Shown piece after piece: positions 59,100 through 64,000 of a DNA stretch of 64,000 nt. Under the pieces are notes generated by a model. That model was given only the letters and a program-made list of their open reading frames with translations. It did not search any database and was not told where the DNA came from. The stretch lies in the NCBI GenBank assembly GCA_016213625.1, contig JACQZZ010000003.1, forward strand, positions 62,001-126,000, read 5' to 3'. The stretch's first letter is position 1. Each line of letters starts with the position of its first letter. The position numbers and the translations under genes are program-made. The DNA comes from Actinomycetota bacterium. Lineage in GTDB: Bacteria; Actinomycetota; Acidimicrobiia; Acidimicrobiales; Ilumatobacteraceae.

Positions 59100-59128
59100 A
59101 CTGCCCCCGCCACACTGCCCCCGCCACT
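59087..59128 (+). repeat. Three tandem 14-bp copies of the tRNA 3' end
   Basis: CTGCCCCCGCCACA at 59087-59100 and 59101-59114, then CTGCCCCCGCCACT at 59115-59128. The first copy is the end of attR; the last joins chromosomal sequence. Likely causes are slippage or leftovers of earlier integration and excision at the tRNA end. Confidence 0.85.
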
Positions 59129-59132
59129 AAAG

Positions 59133-59162
59133 GAAGGTCCGGACCAGCAGGTCCGGGCCTTC
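59133..59162 (+). terminator. Displaced chromosomal tRNA terminator
   Basis: GAAGGTCCGGACC at 59133-59145 pairs with GGTCCGGGCCTTC at 59150-59162 (13 bp, one G-U), followed by TCTCGTTCTC. It is presumably the original terminator of the tRNA-fMet gene before integration. Confidence 0.8.
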
Positions 59163-59236
59163 TCTCGTTCTCGGGTGACCTTCGTTCGAAAAGGTGGTCT
59201 GATCAGGCCAACAACCCGATGACTGGACCTCGGCGC

Positions 59237-59371
59237 TCAGGCGTTGTCGGCGGAGCGTGCTCGACGCGGAACACGACGGGTCGGCGCTGCCATCGCGGTG
59301 TTGCCGGTCGGACTCGCGAGGGCTCGTTCGAGGCCGGCGAACAGGTCGACGACGTCGGTTGCTTCGAAGAA
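59237..59371 (-). pseudogene. Possible gene-tail remnant (Ku-like C-terminus)
   Basis: Forty-four open codons directly after the TetR stop, in the same frame, ending at TGA 59237-59239: FFEATDVVDLFAGLERALAS, then a basic tail (RRVPRRARSADNA). The DVVDLFAGLERALA stretch resembles the C-terminal tail of bacterial Ku. No start codon and no body of the gene remain. It could be chance. The rest of the 58889-59371 gap holds attR, the 14-bp repeats and the terminator, and otherwise nothing I recognise. Confidence 0.25.
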
Positions 59372-59980
59372 TCAGGCGGCGTCGGTTGTGGCGGGGGCGT
59401 CTCCGAGGAGTTGAGTAATGCTGAGTTCGAGTAGCCGTCTCAGGTGTTGCGGGCGTGCGGAGGCGGGGTGCATGATCGCCTGCACTCCGAGGCCGTCGGC
59501 CAGCGCTGCGAGACTCTCGGCGACATTGGCGGCTCGCTTTGCCGGGATGTGTGGAGCTGCAGTGCGGACGAGCCTGGTGAGCAGTTGGTGCCAGGCGTCG
59601 TATCGACGTTGATGTTCGGCTTGCAGGGCCCCGTTCGTCATCGCTTGCCCCCAGAAGGTGAGCCAGACGCGATACTCGCCGCGTCGCGTGTCGTCCACTG
59701 GTAGTGCCTCGAGGAGAACGGCCAGGAGCGCATCGCGGCCGGTGTGTTGCTCTGCGGCTCTCGTCATCCGCGCTGCGGTGTTGCGGTAGGCGTGTTGAAG
59801 CGCTGCAATCAGGAGGTCGTCCTGGCTGCGGAAGTAGTGGTTCAGCCGGCCAGTAGTGCAGCCGGCGCGTTCCGCGATGGCCCGCATGGTGACACCATCG
59901 GCGCCGCACTCGTCGATGGCGCGCCATGTCGCTTCTGCGATCTCTCGTCGTCGCTGCTCGTGATCCACCAACTTCGGCAC
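59372..59980 (-). CDS. TetR family transcriptional regulator
   Basis: About 202 residues from GTG 59978-59980 (the frame also allows an ATG at 60008-60010). N-terminal helix-turn-helix MRAIAERAGCTTGRLNHYF, then the helical ligand domain with a BetI-like pattern (LLAVLLEALPVDDTRRGEYR, SLAALADGLGVQAIMHPASA). It diverges from the P450 gene over a compound palindromic operator, so it should repress both. Confidence 0.9.
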   Translation of the reverse strand: MPKLVDHEQRRREIAEATWRAIDECGADGVTMRAIAERAGCTTGRLNHYFRSQDDLLIAALQHAYRNTAARMTRAAEQHTGRDALLAVLLEALPVDDTRRGEYRVWLTFWGQAMTNGALQAEHQRRYDAWHQLLTRLVRTAAPHIPAKRAANVAESLAALADGLGVQAIMHPASARPQHLRRLLELSITQLLGDAPATTDAA

Positions 59981-60016
59981 GAGTGCACCATAGCCAAGGA
60001 GACAGATCATCTGTTG

Positions 60017-60037
60017 CGTATCAATTGATACGTATCA
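60017..60037. promoter_or_regulatory. Compound TetR operator
   Basis: Two overlapping perfect palindromes: CGTATCAATTGATACG at 60017-60032 and TGATACGTATCA at 60026-60037, made of three GTATCA half-sites. The stretch is AT-rich and lies between the divergent TetR and P450 starts. Confidence 0.82.
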
Positions 60038-60072
60038 TAGGGTGACCTCGGCATCGAGGTCGAGGAGGGGTC

Positions 60073-61311
60073 GTGAAGATTTCGGAGTTGCCTGACGTGG
60101 CAGACGTGGTCGGTGCGGACTGGGCGAGACGTCTCCTCCCTTCCGCACAGGAACTGATGGCGCGCGACGCTCGAGGTCTCCATCGAATCGCCGACAACAT
60201 CGCACTGGCGTTTCGCCACGAAGACGTCCGCACATTGGCAGCTGATCCCAACGTGGGCAACACTCCCGCAGAGGTGTTGACCGCGAAGCGCGGACTCGCA
60301 GATCCTGCGACCTCGGGCTTCGGGCCGATCCTCGTGAACCAGATGTTCGTGTACAACCCTCCGCTGCACACCGAGATCAGGCGAATCGCCACTCGGCAGA
60401 TGACGCCCGGAAACATCGGCCGCTTCTCGGCGGTCGCCACGGCGGTCGTACGAGAGCTGCTCGACGGACTCGCCGCTCGGGACGATTTCGACGTGGTGAT
60501 CGAGTACGCGGAGCCTGTGGCGACGCGCTTCTGGGGGCGCCTGTTCGGCCTCACGCCTGACGAGATCCTGGAGATGCAGCGGCTGAACACGGTCTTGTCA
60601 AAGGTCTTCCTGGCGGAGGTCTCCGACGGACAGTACGCAGCGATCGAAGATGCGGTGGCCGGCTACATGCAGATCATCACCACGGCGATCTCCGGTGCGA
60701 TGGACGGCAGTCGAACGTGTGCCGAGCCCGGACGGGAGTTGCTGGCGGACATCGCGGCGGATCTCGAGCACGTGACCTCGACGGGAGGGCCGCGAGATCT
60801 CGCCCACTTCGTCGCCGGCAACTTCTTCGACGGCTTCCACCCGATCGGGGTGGGTTTGGGGACGGCAATCGCCGAGCTGTTGATGAACGAGACTGAGCGT
60901 GCTCGTGTCGTCGCCGACGCTGAGTTGTCGACGAGAGCGTACGACGAAGGCACCAGGCTCGCTCCGCCGTTGATCCTCACTCATCGCACGACGCTGTGTG
61001 ATGTGGACTATCACGGCGTCCACCTGCCCCAAGGGACGATGATCGCCATGCATTGGGGTGCCGCCAACATCGACCCTGATGCCTTCGAGGATCCGCTGCG
61101 ATACGACCTCGACCGCCGACACCGGGGCCTGTTGACCTTCGGTGCCGGGCCGCATCTCTGCCCGGGACGCAATGCCGCACGCCTCGTCGGCGATCTCGCG
61201 TTGCGCGAGTTCGTCAGGACCTTTCCGGAGATCGTGCTCGACGGCCCGCCGGAGTGGGTCGACGCCTCGAGTTCGGCGCAGTTGGTGGCTTGTCGCGTGC
61301 GGTGCGCGTAG
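60073..61311 (+). CDS. Cytochrome P450 with atypical I-helix
   Basis: 412 residues from GTG 60073. The haem-binding loop TFGAGPHLCPGRNAARL and the E-x-x-R in YDEGTRLAPPL are present. The I-helix reads DLAHFVAGNFFDGFHPIGVG, lacking the usual acid-alcohol pair (D/E-T) that helps oxygen activation, so chemistry may differ from a standard monooxygenase. No ferredoxin is adjacent. Under probable TetR control. Confidence 0.92.
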   Translation: MKISELPDVADVVGADWARRLLPSAQELMARDARGLHRIADNIALAFRHEDVRTLAADPNVGNTPAEVLTAKRGLADPATSGFGPILVNQMFVYNPPLHTEIRRIATRQMTPGNIGRFSAVATAVVRELLDGLAARDDFDVVIEYAEPVATRFWGRLFGLTPDEILEMQRLNTVLSKVFLAEVSDGQYAAIEDAVAGYMQIITTAISGAMDGSRTCAEPGRELLADIAADLEHVTSTGGPRDLAHFVAGNFFDGFHPIGVGLGTAIAELLMNETERARVVADAELSTRAYDEGTRLAPPLILTHRTTLCDVDYHGVHLPQGTMIAMHWGAANIDPDAFEDPLRYDLDRRHRGLLTFGAGPHLCPGRNAARLVGDLALREFVRTFPEIVLDGPPEWVDASSSAQLVACRVRCA

Positions 61312-61385
61312 CGTTTGCGGCTGCGCGGAGCGAGACGTTCAACGTCGAACTCACCGACCCCACCGCGTGCTCCGGGTGGAGCTGG

Positions 61386-62219
61386 TCACGATGTGACAGC
61401 TCGGGCGTGATGGTCCAGCTGGCGGCGTACGTCGTCGAGGGTGCCGGCGACTGCGATGACGACTTCGGCTGCGCCGGCGGCCCGGTGAGCGTCGAGCGCT
61501 GTCGGGTCGCCGGACGAACCGTAGACGTGAAGGCTGAGCTCGTCGGGGTTCCGCCCGTGGTCGGTGGCGAGCTGACAGAGTCGCCGCCATCGTTGGTGAA
61601 TCGGCTCGGTACCCTCGATGGGCATCCACCCGTCGGCGTGCCGGACGATGTCGAGCAGGGTGCGGTCTGTCCCGGTGGCACCAACCAGCACGGGCGGCGG
61701 GGTCTGGACGGGTTTCGGGTAGGACCAACACGGTCCGAAGCTGATCCGGTCACCGCTGTGGCTCGACTCGTCGTCGTGCCACAGCGTGCGAACCGCAGCG
61801 AGCGACTCGCGCAGCGCCGGTCGCCGTTGGTCCCAGGCGATCCCGTGGTCGGCGAGCTCGTCGGCCTCCCAGCCGTAGCCGACACCGAGCACGAGCCGAC
61901 CACCGGACAGTCGGTCGAGTGACGCGAGCTGCTTGGCGGTGGCGAGCGGCTCTCGCTGAGCGAGCACCAGCACACCCGTGCCGAGCCGGATACGGGTCGT
62001 GACCGCGGCAGCGACGGCGAGCGCGACGATCGGGTCGTGGAGCCGCTTGTACTCCTCGGGCATGGGCTGGCCGCCCCACCAGCGGATGAACGGCCGCACC
62101 GGGATATGGGTGTGCTCGGTGAGGAACAGGCTGGAGAATCCGCGTTGCTCGGCCTCGACCGCGAGACGTGCCGGATCGATCGACAGGTCGGTGGCGTGGG
62201 TCATCACTCCGATCCTCAC
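61386..62219 (-). CDS. LLM-class F420-dependent oxidoreductase
   Basis: 277 residues from GTG 62217-62219, whose start overlaps the preceding gene's stop (GTGA). Luciferase-like TIM barrel: SLFLTEHTHIPV, RIRLGTGVLVLAQREPLATA, LDRLSGGRLVLGVGYGWEAD and HADGWMPIEGT. This is the TIGR03619-like F420 subgroup by eye. The substrate is unknown. Last gene of a three-gene overlapping operon. Confidence 0.92.
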   Translation of the reverse strand: MRIGVMTHATDLSIDPARLAVEAEQRGFSSLFLTEHTHIPVRPFIRWWGGQPMPEEYKRLHDPIVALAVAAAVTTRIRLGTGVLVLAQREPLATAKQLASLDRLSGGRLVLGVGYGWEADELADHGIAWDQRRPALRESLAAVRTLWHDDESSHSGDRISFGPCWSYPKPVQTPPPVLVGATGTDRTLLDIVRHADGWMPIEGTEPIHQRWRRLCQLATDHGRNPDELSLHVYGSSGDPTALDAHRAAGAAEVVIAVAGTLDDVRRQLDHHARAVTS

Positions 62220-63103
62220 GATCGACCTCCTGCTCCACCGGTCGTCGCGACCTGGCTGGTGGTGTGGCGCGCCCAACCGCGCGTGATCGGTCGCAGCAGA
62301 CGGCGGCCGAGTACCGGCAGGACCAACGAGGTGACCAGTCCCTTGAACGACGCGCGGGTGACGTACGTGAAGACGATGTCGATGCGGCTGCCGTTCGGAT
62401 CGTCGTGGACGCCGATCGTGGCGGCGAGCTCATCGAGGGGCATGGGGTGCCCGGTGACGTCGACGTCGATCTGTTGGACGTGTCGCTCGTGGTCGAGGTG
62501 CATCGCCTCGGTCCAGGTGTTGCCTCGTGTGTCGTTGCAAGCGCGCGAGCACTCGTCGTCGGCGACGTTGATGTGCGTGAGGTTGGGTGCGAGCTGAGCA
62601 TAGAGATGGGCGTCGAGTACCAGCTGCCAGGCGTCGGAGGGTGGAGCGTCGACGGTGACGCTGCCGAACAGGATCTCGGTTCGGTCGTGCCCGATGTGCG
62701 CTCGGGCATGCCGACCGAGGAGCAACCCGGCGACGGCGAACACCGTCACCACCGCGGCTGCAGCGGCCACGAGGAACGTCCCGACCGCTGTCGGATCCAT
62801 CTTGGTGATCAGCGCCGCGGATCCGATCACCCAGATCGCATCACCGGCAGCGACCAGCGCGCTGAACGGGTTCAGCCACCGTGACGGTTGCACGGCCAGC
62901 ACGACCAGCAGCACCGACCACCCGACGAGCCCCACACCGAGCACGGCGACGACCGGCGGCGGAAGGTCGACCTGGCGGCTCAGCCAACTGCTCGTCGCTG
63001 CCATCACGATGCCGGTCGACGCCGAGAAGGCTGCATTGATGCGCTGCAGATCGCGCAATGGCTGCACTTCGCGCAGCGCCAATGTGTTGGGACCGAGGCT
63101 CAT
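62216..63103 (-). CDS. Membrane protein with C-terminal SRPBCC domain
   Basis: 295 residues from ATG 63101-63103, which overlaps the SnoaL-like stop (ATGA). About three or four membrane helices (roughly 30-110: VVAVLGVGLVGWSVLLVVLA, VGTFLVAAAAAVVTVFAVAG) precede a START/SRPBCC-type domain (EILFGSVTVDAPPSDAWQLV, ASFKGLVTSLVLPVLGRRLL). Unusual combination; it may hold a hydrophobic substrate at the membrane for the oxidoreductase encoded next. Confidence 0.75.
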   Translation of the reverse strand: MSLGPNTLALREVQPLRDLQRINAAFSASTGIVMAATSSWLSRQVDLPPPVVAVLGVGLVGWSVLLVVLAVQPSRWLNPFSALVAAGDAIWVIGSAALITKMDPTAVGTFLVAAAAAVVTVFAVAGLLLGRHARAHIGHDRTEILFGSVTVDAPPSDAWQLVLDAHLYAQLAPNLTHINVADDECSRACNDTRGNTWTEAMHLDHERHVQQIDVDVTGHPMPLDELAATIGVHDDPNGSRIDIVFTYVTRASFKGLVTSLVLPVLGRRLLRPITRGWARHTTSQVATTGGAGGRS

Positions 63104-63471
63104 GCGTCGAAGAACCCGTACAGCGACACGATCCGGCCGTCGCGCACGACGGCGGTGTCGATCCCGGTGAGCACCTCGGCGCCGTCGGCCGCGCACATCG
63201 CCCACCCCCAGTGGACGACGTCGTGATGGGTGTGCACTGCGCCACGCTGCTCGAACCGGTGGTCAGGCATCTGAGCCTGAACGCCGGCCATCATCTCGGC
63301 GATCGCCGCGTGACCCGCGACGTCGGCGAGCGGATCGACGGAGCGGGCATCGTCGTGCCACGCCTCGCCCAGCGTCTGCGCTCGTGACTCGTGGTCCGGA
63401 GCGTTCCAGGTCGCGAAGTAGGCGTCGACGATGCGTTGGGCGGTTTCGAGGTGGAGGGTGTCGGTGTGCAT
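63100..63471 (-). CDS. SnoaL/NTF2-like protein
   Basis: 123 residues from ATG 63469-63471 (an ATG three codons upstream is also in frame). Cone-shaped NTF2 fold: TAQRIVDAYFATWNAPDHES, VAGHAAIAEMMAGVQAQMPD, VVRDGRIVSLYGFFD. May be an isomerase, hydrolase or binding protein for a small hydrophobic compound. First gene of the overlapping operon; the XRE regulator diverges 88 bp away. Confidence 0.87.
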   Translation of the reverse strand: MHTDTLHLETAQRIVDAYFATWNAPDHESRAQTLGEAWHDDARSVDPLADVAGHAAIAEMMAGVQAQMPDHRFEQRGAVHTHHDVVHWGWAMCAADGAEVLTGIDTAVVRDGRIVSLYGFFDA

Positions 63472-63559
63472 GCCCGCCATCGTCGGCCCGCACTGGCTGT
63501 GAGTCGATCACCTGTGAGGTGATGGTGGCGCACCTGTTCGTTCCGTAGCGTGTGTGCCG

Positions 63560-64000
63560 ATGGGACGTCGAGAAGCCGCCGGGGTGATGTTGCGCGACTG
63601 GCGAACCAGACGTCGGTTCAGTCAACTCGACCTCGCACTGGCCTCGGGAGTGTCGGCCAAGCACCTCAGCTACGTCGAGACCGGACGAAGCCGTCCGAGC
63701 CCCGAAATGGTCCTCCACCTGTGTGAGCACCTCGACGTTCCGTTGCGCGACCGCAACTCGATCCTGCTCGCCGCCGGGCACGCACCGACCTATTCGCAGT
63801 CGTCGTACGACGCGCCAGCCGGTGAGGTTCGTGAACTGGTCGACCTCGTCGTCAACGCACACCCGTATCCAGCGGTCGTCGTCGACGGCCGATGGGACCT
63901 CGTCGCAGCGAACGCCGCAGCGTCACTGTTCCTGGCCGGCGTCGCCGACCACCTCCTCGTGCCGACCACGAACGTGATCCGTCTCAGCCTCCACGCCGAC
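63560..64000 (+). CDS. XRE family regulator with MmyB-like domain, cut by window edge
   Basis: 147 codons visible from ATG 63560, open to the last base. N-terminal XRE helix-turn-helix (RFSQLDLALASGVSAKHLSY, VETGRSRPSPEMV), then the start of a MmyB-like ligand domain (AHPYPAVVVDGRWDLVAANA). Family members are usually 260-290 residues. It diverges from the SnoaL/SRPBCC/LLM operon and probably regulates it. Confidence 0.88.
   Translation, partial: MGRREAAGVMLRDWRTRRRFSQLDLALASGVSAKHLSYVETGRSRPSPEMVLHLCEHLDVPLRDRNSILLAAGHAPTYSQSSYDAPAGEVRELVDLVVNAHPYPAVVVDGRWDLVAANAAASLFLAGVADHLLVPTTNVIRLSLHAD

Noticed and set aside
59087-59128. Tandem repeats as a CRISPR-like array
   Set aside because: The units are directly adjacent with no spacers and derive from the tRNA 3' end.

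Overview
The window is GC-rich, densely coded actinobacterial DNA. Evidence for this includes several deazaflavin (F420)-type oxidoreductases (Ddn-like at 38156-38584 and 49548-50033, LLM-type at 61386-62219), a CysO sulfur carrier, a CmtR-like metal sensor, actinobacterial ChdC, PAC2, DUF2505, DUF664/DinB and a mycoredoxin-like glutaredoxin, plus many GTG/TTG starts and apparently leaderless genes. An acidimicrobial (Ilumatobacter-like) chromosome is my best guess, but that is inference.

Layout. 1-13211: glycerate kinase (cut by the left edge), amidase, cysO, an HPt protein, a sigma factor with an overlapping membrane partner, groEL with a CIRCE operator, an Lrp regulator, an orphan response regulator, a FAD oxidoreductase, aquaporin, fdhD and chdC. 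13212-19506: a lipoprotein binding protein, NUDIX, PAC2 and DUF2505 genes, then a two-gene unit ending in a ResA-like redox protein with an in-frame TGA (17764-17766) and a SECIS-like hairpin just after it. I read it as a selenoprotein. 19639-22156: a heavy-metal block (cmtR, CDF transporter, DUF3703 with an in-frame TGA, merR, MerF-like membrane protein) with overlapping start/stop codons. 22204-26638: a lipoprotein, then an operon headed by a fused sigma/anti-sigma factor followed by DinB, a CxxC protein, mycoredoxin and an ABC-2 exporter.

26679-36903 is a sensor and transport region. Three near-identical ATACCC/GGGTAT palindromes (26997, 31813, 31837) look like CsoR-family operators; they flank a small Cys-rich protein plus methyltransferase, and an MMPL transporter. 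Each of the two operator regions lies near a small membrane protein related to DUF2892. A two-component system (30530-31225 and 29418-30533) lies beside a secreted Gly/Asn/Gln-rich protein. That gene and a DUF2202 gene 5 kb away share an identical promoter layout: CTTCACG-N4-CTTCACG-N16-CTTCACG-N18-CTCAG. 37133-52498 is ordinary chromosomal content: lipoproteins, an MFS transporter, a 767-residue low-complexity protein, aryl- and alkyl-sulfatase-like genes, metallo-beta-lactamase fold and M24-fold proteins.

52670-59099 is an integrated element in the 3' half of an initiator tRNA-Met gene, bounded by a perfect 46-bp direct repeat. It carries a tyrosine integrase, a small unknown protein, a primase-helicase fusion resembling TOTE conflict systems, and an AbiEi/AbiEii-like toxin-antitoxin pair with its own operator. 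59372-64000 returns to chromosomal genes: TetR/P450 divergent over a compound operator, a three-gene overlapping operon (SnoaL, membrane SRPBCC, LLM oxidoreductase) and a divergent XRE regulator cut by the right edge.
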